The notes: a model not told the origin generated them from the sequence alone. A stretch of 64,000 nucleotides of DNA from Takifugu bimaculatus (GCA_004026145.2 CP034977.1:2204543-2268542), one strand, 5' to 3'. Positions 33,111 to 44,861 are shown, counted from the first letter of the stretch. Translations and numbers: made by a program.

Positions 33111-35239
33111 GGTCCTCCCACTAGAGTCGAATTTAACATTGATATGAGTTTTTCTGCCCTGGGTTCTTCATGCTGATAACTTGCCAGTCCTTGTGTCCAT
33201 CATACACTGGCATGTGACCCACATCCATCCCTTACTCATTGTGTTGAGAAGAAAAAAACCAACAAAAACACTCATTCCACCTACTGTCACCAGCTCTCAG
33301 AAGAACTCCAGTGTTCCCAGTCTACCATCCAGTAAAGTTCTACTCCTCATACTCATTCTGCAGATATCCTGTCCATGTTATTTTTCCCACTGCACACTTG
33401 GATTGTTGGTGGCTACTGGGAACTGTGTACCGCACTGTTGCTGTCAAATCTGCACAAAACCGCCATAGAGATTCTTTCTCAGATTTTCAAAATAAAAGAA
33501 TAGTCAAGTATGTGGTTTTAGAAAAAGAAGAGGACGATTTAACCAAAAACCTTGACGAGAATGTACAAACTGGTACGATTTAAACCCCCAGAACAGCTAC
33601 AACTGCAGATCTCACTCTGGATTTGTCTTTATCATCCCCATAGATGCGGGTTTAAGACCTTTTATTTTGAAATCCGCCCTGCCTTGTTTCCGTTTGCCTT
33701 GCCCTGTGAGGGGTGAGCTTGACGCAGCTGAGCGTCCTCCCGTTCGGGCACTCAATTGAGGGCACGGCCAAGCCACTAATCCACAAACATGGATACGTCC
33801 TGAAGATTAACTTCAAATCTGGCAACATTCGACCTCGACAACGTCTTTGCTTTGGTACACCGAGGAATGATTAAATCTTTGCTCCAGTCCTGATGGAAAT
33901 GCAAATCTAATCTTCAAACTGGTCTGTTCGCTTTCTTGAAGATTAACTACCTCAAACTGTTTCTCTGACGCGGTCTTACAGTTAAATGTGGTCACATCAT
34001 CTTCCCTCATTTTGCCTTTTGTTTTTCCTCGAAGAGGGTCGCTGTGGGACCGCAGGCTCTGATGCCCGGGCCTGCAAATGATGCTGCCCCCCCACAAATG
34101 AGGAGAAAGTTTCAAGTGTACCTGAGAGTCTTGTAAAGTCTCAAATCCTTAATTTAGATGGACAGAAAACGAAATGGGGAAAAAAAACAGACTGACACTA
34201 TCCCCCTCTTACATTGTTCCAAAATAATAATAATAATAATAATAATAATAGAAATGATGATGATGATGATACGTTGGGAAATCTTATATTTACTCTATAG
34301 AAAAGTTATTTGTTTTGCTTATTTGATGTTGGATGCAGGAATAAAGAAAAGTCGTAGTTGAGGAAATTGTTTTAATAGAAAAACTCAATAGAAAAAGTCT
34401 AATTTTGAAAAGAAGAAAATGGTGTTTCATGTAATGGTTCATAATTGGGAGATATATGGTTTGGGGACTAAATTAAACCAGTTTTAGCACTATTTCCATA
34501 TTGTTCTGCTTTGGATGAAGAGGGTGAACGCAGCGTTTTCGACGCTCCGCGCGTCCTCTGGTGCCACCTAGTGGCGGATAAGAATTCTGCTTAACCTGCT
34601 TCCAGCCGTCATGAACACTCATGACCTGCTGTAGTTCAAGGCTCCAAAAGTTACAGAGTTGGATCAAAAACATCACTTGTTACATATTTGTTTTACACAA
34701 TATTTTTAATCTGTCCTGTTTGACAATTTCCTTCAAATAAATCGATTTTTGTACAATTGCATTATCACATAGATTAATTTAACAAATTAACTGCTATCAA
34801 CTTGTATTTAGGTCCATTAACATTTAATTTGTGACAATATTTCCTTCTATAACCGTACATAAATTTATTTTCTAAGAAAACAAACAGTTACAGGAAAAGC
34901 TAACTAGGAAAAGGTTCTTTTACATTTGCCAAACAGGGGAACACAAGTAGAAAATGATATTTACAAAACTGTTATGAAACAGACAGCATAGAAAACTACA
35001 AATTAACAATAATAATAGGATGATTTTTAATGAATAAATATCCAGTATCTCCAGCCAATACAGGAACATAATGAAAACGTTAAAATCCACAATAATATTT
35101 AAGTACTGTTGTATACAACAGCCTTTGAATCCTAACTGAATACATATTCAAACTCCATAATGACATCACTTACTTCAATCTTTTCACCATTGCGTTTAAA
35201 TGTGACTATATAAGAATTTGCAAGGACTCAAATTTAATT
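33111..35239. other. grik1 upstream region and 3' flank of the first claudin
   Basis: The left part should hold the grik1 promoter and 5'UTR; the right part (about 34680-35239) is probably the first claudin's AT-rich 3'UTR. A CTCF-like motif CCACCTAGTGGCGG is at 34564-34577 (12 of 14). Adjacent (AAT)n and (ATG)n arrays occur at 34222-34270. No gene is seen. Confidence 0.45.
34222..34270. repeat. Compound (AAT)n-(ATG)n microsatellite
   Basis: About nine AAT units followed by about five ATG units. Confidence 0.9.
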
Positions 35240-36325
35240 TTATATATAAATACCGGCGCTGCTGTTGCTGTGAGGCCCTTGTTGAATTCTAGATTCTTGA
35301 TATCCAAAGAAAACAGGAGTGTGTGGAACTGGATGAAAGCTGGACTGATACGATGCGGTGGGATTACCAGAACCAGCCAGTGTATAAGACAGGGTGCTTG
35401 GGCTTATGTACAGGGAGTTACCCGGTGTATACAGGTCTTTGACACGATCAGCACTCCGCAGAGAGGAATGGCGAGCCACGCTGTCTCGGTACATCAGCGG
35501 TGCATTCCCAGGAAACTCTGGATTATAGAGAAGAGGAGGGGTGATCGGTCCGTTGTTCGTCAGGACTTGAGGGACCGTCTGCAGCGGCAGGACAAGTTGT
35601 TGCCCAACCGAACCGTTGTTCTGCAAAGATGGCTGTGTGTTGGACCGGAGGCTGGAAAGGCTAGAAATAGGATGATAGTTCATCAGCGTGGGCTTACGGG
35701 GCGCTTGGTTGTAACCCAGCAGGTTGGCCGGGTGGTACACATCGAAGGATCCTTTGTCTGAAGGCATACGACGGCACACAAACAACATGGCTGATGCGAA
35801 AAGGAAGGCTCCGGTCACCCACCCAATGTAGAGGGCCTCTCCTAGCTCCCTCCTTTGGGCATCAATAAGCAAAGGGTTGTAAAAGTCCGTAATAATCACA
35901 TGACCCGTCCATGACACGGGGATAAAGACGCATATACAAGCCAAGAACTGCATGCCACCAGCGACCATCAAGAAAATGGACTTGGCCCGTTCGTTACCCC
36001 GGAAACAAGAAATACACTGCAGTCCTGCCAGACCGATGAAGAGTCCCAGGCCTGACAAGGCCAAGGAGCAGCACATCAGGCCTCTAGATGCCTGCAGCTC
36101 TGGGGGCAGGAACAAAAGGGAGTCGTACACCTTACACTGCATCCTGATGTTGGCCTGTCGGTAGCAGTTCATCCACAGGCCTTCCCAGCGAGTCTCCATC
36201 ACAATGATGTTCTCTCCGATGAAAGCCGTCACTTTCCACATCGGCATGCCCGTGGTGGCTGCGGCACCTATCAGTCCGATAAAGCCGACACACACGGCGG
36301 CTATCTCGGAAAGGGCTTGGACCAT
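35240..36325 (-). CDS. Claudin-8/17-like gene 1, single exon, long cytoplasmic tail
   Basis: An intronless 361-aa frame with a true ATG at 36323-36325 (MVQALSEIAAVCVGFIGL). It has four transmembrane helices. The first extracellular loop carries the claudin W-GLW-C-C signature (PMWKV, WEGLWMNCYRQANIRMQC). TM2 begins SRGLMCCSLALSGLGLF and the second loop has VSWTGHVIITDFYNPLLIDA. Typical claudins have 210-230 residues; here the cytoplasmic tail is about 170 residues, rich in Ser, Asn, Pro and Tyr, and ends GIYI, a possible PDZ ligand. Claudins form tight-junction strands and set paracellular ion selectivity. In human, CLDN17 and CLDN8 lie in the same place between GRIK1 and TIAM1, which supports a CLDN8/17 lineage; one-to-one orthology needs a tree. 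Confidence 0.9.
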   Translation of the reverse strand: MVQALSEIAAVCVGFIGLIGAAATTGMPMWKVTAFIGENIIVMETRWEGLWMNCYRQANIRMQCKVYDSLLFLPPELQASRGLMCCSLALSGLGLFIGLAGLQCISCFRGNERAKSIFLMVAGGMQFLACICVFIPVSWTGHVIITDFYNPLLIDAQRRELGEALYIGWVTGAFLFASAMLFVCRRMPSDKGSFDVYHPANLLGYNQAPRKPTLMNYHPISSLSSLRSNTQPSLQNNGSVGQQLVLPLQTVPQVLTNNGPITPPLLYNPEFPGNAPLMYRDSVARHSSLRSADRVKDLYTPGNSLYISPSTLSYTLAGSGNPTASYQSSFHPVPHTPVFFGYQESRIQQGPHSNSSAGIYI

Positions 36326-37889
36326 TCTGATGGGGTGTTATTCCAGGTCAGGGACGCGTCCAGTAGAGGAGAGAGGATCTTCCCATCTGAAGAAATGTGA
36401 CTACTGTACGAGGTGGTTTGTTTTGGGAAAGGATGTTTGTGCTCACATCATTGGTCCAGAGCCATAGGGGTAAAGAGGAGTTCTGCTTATTTTGTGTTTA
36501 TGGTTCCTCTGGCAGTATCGTGGCATATCTCTGCCATCATTCTCCTGCAGTAAACACCAACGAGACAACCCCCCCAGACAAGAGACATCCAACAAAGATG
36601 AAAGGGTTACTATACTTTTCTCCTTTGTTTGATTAGTTTATGTCAATTTTAAAGAAGTGAATAATGTGCTTCTTAGCACTCAAAGTCTTGTAGTATCCAT
36701 CTTGTCCACAAGAGGGCAGATTTGAATTTTTTTGTCCAGTCCAGCAGTGAGACTGGGAGCACTGACATCTGAAAGCTTTTGTGTGTCAGACACATTTTGC
36801 TTTGTCATGATCAGTGTGTTGAACTCATCCTGTATCATGATGCATATTGGCTGGCCCTGACTCCCGGATATATCCACAAACACACCGCCACAGGGGAGCA
36901 GAGCTGGCTCGGAGCAACGCGCAGTTAAATGAATGAAATGAAGTGAATTGCTGCTCATTCATTTTGACACAACAAAGAAGTACTTTACTGTCACCAGAGA
37001 AAACGTTTTACCAATATATTTACATACTTTGTTCTTGAAGTCCACAAATAATTGAAATACAGCGCTTTATTTGAAATGAAGCTGAAATGTGTAAATATTT
37101 CTTCATTAGAAAATGTAACTACAGTACATATTGGAGGGGGAAAATAAGCTAGACTCTTTTTACATGCCTGCTAAGTGATTTGCATCGTGCATTCAGGTCA
37201 TGTGATCACACCGTCTGTTGTTCCTTCACAAACATTAGGTCTGATCTGGTTTCCGCACCCTTTACAGGAAGTGTGACAACTGCATCTTTGTCTTTTCTCA
37301 GTTCTAGTTTCCAGCAGCTGCAGGAAAACATTCCAAACAACTCCTTTGTGATAAAGTGAGATATGCAAAGTGTTAGGAAGCTTTGCGGATATGTTTAACA
37401 AAGCGCTAACAAAACGATCTATTTCTGAAGCATTATTCAGTTAGGTGGGTTGGGGGGCTTTTGATTGACAGCTGTAGCCTTATAGTTGTTGAAATGGGAT
37501 CTATATTAAATATCACAATATTCATATATCATCTTAAATATAATTTTTAGTCTCTTGATTGACAGGAACAGGAGTTGCTATATGAATATGCTTGCATTTC
37601 TAAAAACTGACAACTGCAAGTTTAATAACAACAATACACTCACAAAAGAAATATAATCATACAGTAATTTTAAAAAGACATTTTACACGTTATTATTATC
37701 TAACAGTGCACTCTTCGATTACTTTGTAGACTGCCATTTAAATTATTTATGAGTATTCAGTTAATAAGTAATGTTTTAGAAGAGCAAAGTCATTGAAATG
37801 TGCTTTAAAAGTTATGAAATGGATCCTGGATCACCCTGCAAAACAATCATCTTATTATCCGTTACCTCAGGTCATTCTGTCAGTGTTCA
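36326..37889. other. Spacer between claudin genes 1 and 2
   Basis: Promoter side of claudin 1 and 3' flank of claudin 2. A CTCF-like motif CCACAAGAGGGCAG is at 36706-36719 (13 of 14). No coding sequence is seen. Confidence 0.5.
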
Positions 37890-38654
37890 TCAGAGATAAG
37901 CCACACCGCTGCGTACGGAGGGGTATCTGGAGTTGTAGCTGTAATTAGTGGACGGGTGTCGTGACAACATTGGCTGGGCCTGTGGTTGTGGCTGGGGAAG
38001 GAACACCAGCTGCTGAGGCTGAAGAGGTTGTGGAGTATACGCCATGTAGTTAGAGTTCCGAGAGTAAATATATCTCTCTTTGTCTTCAGACTGCAGATTG
38101 CAGCAAAAGAACATACATCCTCCGACGAACAAGAAAGCCGATGCCACCCAGCCGATGTAGAGAGCCTCCCCGAGCTCCCTGCGCTGGGCATCGATCAGCA
38201 GAGGGTTGTAGAAGTCCCTGATGATGACGTGGCCGGTCCACGAAACTGGAATAAGAACGCAAAGGCAGGCCATTATGATCATGGTTCCTGCTATGACCAG
38301 AACCATCCTCTTTGCTCGGTCGTTGTTTTGGATGCAGGAGGTGCACTGCAGGCCCACCAAGCTGATCAGCAGACCGAGTCCACCCAAAGCTAGGGAGCAG
38401 CACATCAGCCCCCGTGCCGCTTGCAGGTCAGGGGAGAGAGCCAGGAGGGAGTCGTAGACCTTACACTGCATCCTGATGTCAGCCCAGCGAAAGCAGTTCA
38501 TCCACAGCCCCTCGTAGCGGGTCTCGAATACAATAATGTTTTCCCCAATGAAAGCTGTGACCCTCCACATCGGCATCCCTGTGCTTGCTGCTGCCCCAAT
38601 GAGCCCAATGAGGGTCAATAACAGACCCAGTAGCTCCAGTGTTGAGTTGGCCAT
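37890..38654 (-). CDS. Claudin-8/17-like gene 2, single exon
   Basis: Intronless, 254 aa from the ATG at 38652-38654 (MANSTLELLGLLLTLIGLIG). An in-frame TTG upstream at 38672 gives a longer frame but is not a plausible start. It has four helices and the signature PMWRV, YEGLWMNCFRWADIRMQC. The second loop is VSWTGHVIIRDFYNPLLIDA, followed by QRRELGEALYIGW. The tail is Gln/Pro-rich (QPLQPQQLVFLPQPQPQ) and ends GVAYL, a possible PDZ ligand in place of the usual YV. The segment 38145-38243 is identical base for base to claudin 3 at 40400-40498. Confidence 0.92.
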   Translation of the reverse strand: MANSTLELLGLLLTLIGLIGAAASTGMPMWRVTAFIGENIIVFETRYEGLWMNCFRWADIRMQCKVYDSLLALSPDLQAARGLMCCSLALGGLGLLISLVGLQCTSCIQNNDRAKRMVLVIAGTMIIMACLCVLIPVSWTGHVIIRDFYNPLLIDAQRRELGEALYIGWVASAFLFVGGCMFFCCNLQSEDKERYIYSRNSNYMAYTPQPLQPQQLVFLPQPQPQAQPMLSRHPSTNYSYNSRYPSVRSGVAYL

Positions 38655-40180
38655 GCTCCCCGTGCCCTGCAACGTTCCTTATATCACACGGGCTGTAATT
38701 TCCAGGTGCAGACTGCAGTGCTGGTAGCAGCAGATCCCAGCTACTGAGTGGTTTTGCATCCCAGTGGAAGAGGAGGAGCAGCAGGTTGATGTTCACCTGT
38801 ACGTCCTCCTCCCTGTGGACACTGGGGGAGGGTGGGAATCAGTTGCCATGAAACAAAATCCCTCAGGTCTTTTTTTTTGAATACCTACCTTGCACCCTGT
38901 TGATTCAGTAGTCTCCATTAACACAGGCAGCCCACACTTTTTTAAAGATGACTCCCGCTTAGTGACTACAACTCAGTTTGAGAGCCAGCAACACTTTATT
39001 TTTTGCTTTTCCCTCGGCAAATGTCTGCACATATTCATCACAATAAGACCCAACCTCATCTTTGTCCACGCTGAAATGATTCTGTGCTAATTATACATCA
39101 ATTATTAAAATAGAACTGTGAATTTAAATGTCGTGTGTGTCTCTGTGTGTGTTACTGAATACCATTCGACTAGCAAAATTAAGACATTTTTGGGAAGTGA
39201 GGACCTTTTGGCCAGTCCTTACAACTTCAAAGGGCTTATTGAGAGTTCAGACGTGGTTTTAAGGTTGAGATTAGAATTAGGTTTAGGTCAGAGTCAGGGT
39301 TAGAGGAGTTAGTTGGGACGGTTTTGGTAAGAGGCTGAGGGAGTGCATTATCTTTATGAAAGTCCTAGAAGTACAAGGATGGTGTGTGTGTGTGTGTGTG
39401 TTTTGTGAAGTAATGGGGGCGGTGGCTTACGTGTCACTGTCAGGATTGTATTTCTTGTCTTGGACTCATTGTCTCTGTGTGCTCCGTAGGAAACTCTGGC
39501 TTGGTTTGAAAACAACATTTTGTAAGGTTTCTGTTGTGGGTGGACCTGCCTGAGCAGTCTGGTTGGACCAGTTGAGTCACATTTCCACTAACAATGGAGC
39601 CAACTTGACGACATGATTTTGTATCGGCTCAACAGAAGCAAAACTGTCACTGTGGATGTGAACTGAGTAAAAAAAATCGGTTATCTTCCATTTAAACCTA
39701 ATTTAAAGAGAAATAGAGTAATTGCCTCGTTGTCTTTATTTTCCCTTTATTGAGAATTTACATTCAACCTGTTTTTCTAGGTTGGCATTTAGAAAAGATA
39801 GTTTACAACAAAAAACTTAAAAAAACCAACAACAGCATTGGATACTCATCATTTAGGTCAAACTGAGGAATCCCAGTTCATGTTTCCCTGTTGAAAGTGC
39901 AAAGGCCAACAGACGCTCCGAAGGAGGCCAGTTTCAACATACACTGCCTACAGTCCAGTGTGGATTAAACACATAGACGCAAAATAACATATACACACAA
40001 AATACTAAAAAGGGTCGTCGGGATCAGCCCATTAGTTTTAAAAATGAATTTCAACAGCGTGTTCATTGTGACAGTAACGACAGGGTTGCCAGTTCAAGGC
40101 CAGTCTTTAAGGATATTTGCCAAAGGATTTGCAGTTATTAAAAGAAGAATCCATAAATTGTCCCCATTAGACGTCAATCG
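38655..40180. other. Spacer between claudin genes 2 and 3
   Basis: Contains a teleost dispersed repeat (about 39185-39401) and the probable AT-rich 3'UTR of claudin 3 (TTTATT, i.e. AATAAA on the minus strand, near 39736). No gene is seen. Confidence 0.5.
39185..39401 (+). repeat. Dispersed teleost repeat with GGTTAG-rich core and (GT)n tail
   Basis: The order is GAGGACCTTTTGGCCAGTCC, then AGGGTTAGAATTAGGTTTAGG-like tandem degeneracy, then GTGCATTATCTTTATGAAAG, then a (GT)n array at 39382-39401. I recognise this arrangement as a repeat common in fish genomes. It does not code. Confidence 0.55.
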
Positions 40181-41056
40181 TTAGTACTGAGTTGGTGTGT
40201 AAGCCACGGAGCCTGGCGGGGGGAGGGAGTAGGCCGGCTGGTAGGAGTATGCTGGCTGGTAGGTGTAGGGCTGGTTTGTGTATGCAGGCATGTAGATATT
40301 TCCCCTGGGATTGTAGACGATCCTTTCTTCGGAGTCCTGGGTGCGCGGAGCATGGCGGCACAGCAGTATCACTCCGGCAGAAAAAAGCAAAGCCGAAGTC
40401 ACCCAGCCGATGTAGAGAGCCTCCCCGAGCTCCCTGCGCTGGGCATCGATCAGCAGAGGGTTGTAGAAGTCCCTGATGATGACGTGGCCGGTCCACGACA
40501 CTGGGATCAGGGTGGTGACACAGCCCATCAGAAACAGGCAGCCTCCCGCCACCAGCACGATATGCTTGGTGCGCGCCCGGTGGTCCACCACTTTGGTGCA
40601 CTTCATCCCCACTGCTGAGACGATGAGGGCGAAGCAGGTCAGGGCCACAGAGCTGCACATCAGACCTCTGGCGGCTTGGAGATCCGGAGGGAGGAACAGC
40701 AAAGAATCATAAACCTTACACTGCATCCGGATGTTGGCCTGCCTGTAGCAGTTCATCCATAAACCCTCCCAGCGCGTCTCCATGACGATGATGTTCTCCT
40801 CGATGAAGGCTGTCACCTTCCACATCGGCAGGCCGGTCACGGCCGCCACTCCGATGAGCCCGATGAAGCCAATGACGAGGGCAACCACTTCACAACAGAC
40901 GGCGTCGCGGCGTTTCTTTTTCTCCAGTCTCTTCTTTTCCTCGTACACGGAATCTTCATACTCCGTGTAGGCCTTGGGCTGCTTCCCGTCATAATAAGAT
41001 CCTCCATAAGTCAGTGGCGGTTTGCTGTAGCCGCTGTAAGCAGTGTAGGAGGCCAT
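40181..41056 (-). CDS. Claudin-8/17-like gene 3 with long Tyr-rich N-terminal extension
   Basis: Intronless, 291 aa from the ATG at 41054-41056 (MASYTAYSGYSKPPL); the longer frame upstream starts at a TTG and is not credible. About 54 residues precede TM1 (VVALVIGFIGLIGVAAVTG), where claudins normally have about 7. This extension has many Tyr residues and a charged block EEKKRLEKKKRRD. The claudin signature follows (PMWKV, WEGLWMNCYRQANIRMQC), then VSWTGHVIIRDFYNPLL. The tail repeats QPAYSYQPAYS-type units and ends PTQY. A cytosolic scaffold-binding or phosphorylation role for the extension is inference only. Confidence 0.92.
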   Translation of the reverse strand: MASYTAYSGYSKPPLTYGGSYYDGKQPKAYTEYEDSVYEEKKRLEKKKRRDAVCCEVVALVIGFIGLIGVAAVTGLPMWKVTAFIEENIIVMETRWEGLWMNCYRQANIRMQCKVYDSLLFLPPDLQAARGLMCSSVALTCFALIVSAVGMKCTKVVDHRARTKHIVLVAGGCLFLMGCVTTLIPVSWTGHVIIRDFYNPLLIDAQRRELGEALYIGWVTSALLFSAGVILLCRHAPRTQDSEERIVYNPRGNIYMPAYTNQPYTYQPAYSYQPAYSLPPPGSVAYTPTQY

Positions 41057-41965
41057 CGTAGCTGACTGACAGTGAGCCAAAGACAGACCTTTGGCTGCAC
41101 TCTCACGCTCCGGGGAACAAGTCTGAGGAGAAGATCAACTCCAGGAATTTATACACCTGGTGATGCAATGCCATCTTACTGGTTCGGCTGCTTTCCAGTC
41201 ATACAAATGGCGACACAACAACGAGCGTTTCAGGGTGTTTTTAAATGCAAACGCGGATCGTGAGCAGCTCGTGAGTGGGCCCGTTCATCAAAAACAAACT
41301 GAATCAGAGTTTCTGGAATGAAGCAAACATGGGTTTTGGGTTTAGAAACACAAAAATTGAATTAAGACTGGTTTTGCTGTTATTTATGAGCATATTTATT
41401 CAGCTATTTATTGGCTGAACTGTAAGGAAAATCAGTTGTGGAAATAAAGTTTTGAATATGTGGGTAAATTCATGTAGTTGGTGGCTGTAACTGCTGTAAC
41501 GGCCACTCTGCTAACCCTGTTTCATGACTATTTGCAGAATTTGTTGTTTTTTTAAATAATTTGGGTGTAGTTTGAGGGATCTAAACATTTGCATGTGGTT
41601 CTTTTACATTTTGGAACCATAGTGTTTTTGTTTAATGCTAATAAATTGATATGGCACAGGCAAATCTGCAGTCCAACTTTTATTTTAAAGATTGCACAAT
41701 TTGAGAGATTCATTGTGTCAGTTTAAATAAAACTTCAATCAGTTCTGTGTGCTTTATGTTTATTAAAGAGCTCCTGTTAAAATAACAGTGTAAACATTTT
41801 AAAGTTCACGATCTATTTGGAGAGACCATCCATTTGGTCTTCAACATTTTATATCACAAAAACACAAATCAACCAATTACTGTAGAACCTATTGTACAAT
41901 TAAATATTATTATTAGTAATGATAGACATAACTTCTTTATTTCAGTGTAGGGGAAGAATTACACA
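41057..41965. other. Spacer between claudin genes 3 and 4
   Basis: AT-rich 5' flank of claudin 3 and 3' flank of claudin 4. No coding signal was recognised. Confidence 0.5.
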
Positions 41966-42725
41966 TTAACAGTGTGTTAGATGGGGGGGGGTCCAGTCCT
42001 GAGCTGCAGCAGCGGTGCCACTAATGTGGAATTTGTCCAGCTTTATACATATTCCTGAATGTTTATGAAAGCTGGACGGTGTCCTCTCCAGGTACACGCT
42101 CTCCTCCTTGATTGGTGCTATAGCATAAGCGCCTGGATAGACGTCCCCCTCCTTTGATCTACGTTTGCTGTAGCAGAACAGAAGGATAATCCCAGTGATC
42201 AGGAGAACACCAGAGGTAGCCCAGCCAATGAAGAGAGACTCTCCCAGTTCCCGCTTCTGAGAATCCACCACCAGCGGGTTGTAGAAGTCCTGGATGACCG
42301 TGTGGCCGACCCAGCTGACGGGGATGAGCGTGGTCAGACAGGAAACCAGAAACAAACAACCGGCTGAAGCCAGGGTGATGTTCTTGCTCCTCATGTTGTC
42401 ACGGCAACAGCTGTTCTTCTCTGTCCCACACGCTGCGATCACCAGTGAGATGAGAACCAGCACAATGGAGACGCACATGAAGCCCCTGGCCGCCTGCAGC
42501 TCTGCTGGTAGAATCAGCAGTGAGTCGTATGCCTTGCACTGCATCTTGATATCAGCCTGGCTGTAGCAGTTCATCCACAAGCCTTCCCAGAGCTCCTCCA
42601 TCACGATGAGATTTAGCACCGATAAAGGCAGAAACCCTCCACATGGGAATTGCGGTGGCAGTTATGGTCCCGATGAGGCCGAGCAAGCCCAGGACCAGGG
42701 ACAACACCTCCAGCTTCGCTTTCAT
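41966..42725 (-). CDS. Claudin-8/17-like gene 4, frame broken by one extra base
   Basis: The ATG at 42723-42725 (MKAKLEVLSLVLGLLGLIGT) opens a frame through PMWRVSAFIGA. It is then out of frame with NLIVMEELWEGLWMNCYSQA, which continues to the stop at 41966. Removing one T from the run TTT at 42612-42614 (minus strand GCT AAA TCT to GCT AAT CTC) restores a 252-aa claudin. The signature is PMWRV, WEGLWMNCYSQADIKMQC; the second loop is VSWVGHTVIQDFYNPLVVDS. It is the most diverged member of the array and the C-terminus (LTHC) is atypical. Single-base assembly error is the likely cause; a recent null allele is possible. Confidence 0.85.
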
Positions 42726-44861
42726 GGTCGCTTCCAAATCCAGCTGCTTCTTCTCCGAATCGATGTCATGAAGGAAGTGTTGGACCTTTATGCTGTAGAA
42801 AGCTCTCATCTGACATCTGTGACATGTTGCCTTACTGGTTTCTGACAACCTTTCCCCTTCCAGTAACAACACAAAGACTTTTTTCTGATCGCTGGACTTT
42901 ATATTTACATATTGCACATGAGAAAACGGCTGATAATTTTGCAGTCCCTGATTTGCCCCTGAAGTTTATGGGAATGTTTAAGGGCCAGAATCAAGATTTT
43001 TGGACATTAAAGTGTTTTTTTTCCCCTTCTAGGATGTTTAATTGTGGGGTAAAACATGAAAGGTTCCTTTTTTCTGTCAACTTTTAAGTAACATGCATTT
43101 CCTCCTGTGTTTATGTGTCCCCCATTGAAAAGACAAATCAGGCAGTGTCCCTCAGAAGACAATATTTAGTTTTCTTTGCCAACTGAGAGGAAGGAATAGT
43201 ACCTCCCTCTTTGAGTAAAGCATGGAGAAATACAGGAACAGAAACTAGAACGTTGCTGAACAGGTTCTCACTGATACCAGTGTCACCTCCAAGGCTAATT
43301 TACATATCAACATATTTGTTCGTGCTGGAGTTGCTTTACTCTTATTTTTAAGTCTTGGAAATCGATGTGAGTTAGTTTTGATCCATACATCATATAGAAT
43401 GATGTAATAAATGATAAAACAAACGGGCACAGAATGGAGGCAAGTGCACAGTCCATCCTGTGTGAGGGCTTGTGCAATGTCACGAATGTATTATTAGGTT
43501 GCCCCCTACTGTCCGAATCTAGAATACAACCTTCTAAAATAAATGTACCGTAACTGTCCTGTCGCCTGCCTCTGCAGGGTAAAGTAGGGTTTGTTTTCTC
43601 CACTAAACACACAGTTCCAATTTGTTCTCCAAAATCCTGACATTTGACTGGAAAAAAAAGAAAAGGCTGATAAAGTTAAGGGTTGTATATATGTATGTGT
43701 TCATAGTTCTAAATAAACAGATCTATAATCAAATAAAATGTTTTGGGCTTGTAGCAGGGATGTATTAATTAATCAAACCAATAAAACTATCAGATGCCCT
43801 TTGAGTTTTAAAAAAAACAACATTTATGTTTATTATGATATCAATACATTTTATATACATACAGAAATAAAAATCTCCTCTTAGTAGCACAATGAGTTGT
43901 TGACCAGGCACACTTTACATCCTCTTCCTTGATTGCTTGAGCAAATTTTGGACTTTCTCTGTCAATACACGATTGCTTATATCTTGCTTGATGTCTATAT
44001 GAATAAATAAAATGAAAAAAGCATTGCTTTTTAAATCAATAACCAGCAAACAGTCTGCCCGAGGCAATGTGCAAATTCACTACAGAGTGTACACAGAAGA
44101 ATTGAGAAATAAATGTAACATTGGAAGTTCTTTAAATGGTAATAATAAACAAAACAAAAAATATCTTTCATAGTCAAGATAAAAATGACAACAAATTCAA
44201 GTAAAACAGGATTTTGTTAAGTTAAAACAAATTAAAACCCCAATATTGTGTGTAACACAGGGGAGATTACTGAATTTCTTCATTAAATACAACCAAAATA
44301 AAAATAATGGGCTACAAAGATGCATTTACATCTGTAAAACACGTAAAAAAAAATGTCCACAACCTGAAAAAGATGCGAGAAATGTCCATAAGCTAAGCAG
44401 GATGGAGAGCGTTGTTTGCCATTTATACCATGTCTTTAAGGACAAATACTACACAGCCCTTAACTAAGATAATATCTCTGAGTTATACAGACAAAAAATA
44501 TCATTATTAGTCACAAGAACTAAATTTCCCAACAGCAGGCAGAACTAGACAACGCTGCCTATATGTGCAACCCATGCCAACCTAAGCAACCCATTAGATT
44601 TCATGATTGTACCATTATTTCATGTCACTAAACTTACACGTGTGTGACAGGAGTTGATTTTGGATAAAGCTCCGTCTTCCATTTCATGTATTGTTCCTAC
44701 AAAAACCATTTAACAAGATTAAGGGAAGAAGGGAAAAAAATATCTTCTACTACATGTACAATATATTTCAATGCCCATGCATTGTTTGTGAAGACTCCTG
44801 TCAGATACAGTATTGAGCCCATGTAAAGCCTTTTAAGACCATCCTGTCTTCTTCAGCCGGG
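42726..44861. other. Claudin 4 upstream region and tiam1 3'UTR
   Basis: The right part, about 43829-44861, is probably the tiam1 3'UTR on the minus strand (TTTATT at 43829-43834 is a minus-strand AATAAA). A CTCF-like motif is at 43499-43512 (12 of 14). No gene is seen. Confidence 0.45.

Noticed and set aside
35270..35761. 163-aa plus-strand open frame opposite claudin 1
   Set aside because: Antisense shadow of the claudin coding sequence; no family motif. Similar antisense frames opposite claudins 2-4, tiam1 and the Penelope ORF were dismissed for the same reason.
38655..38672. Longer start of claudin 2 (and likewise 41057-41080 for claudin 3)
   Set aside because: These begin at TTG, not ATG; a proper ATG follows a few codons downstream.
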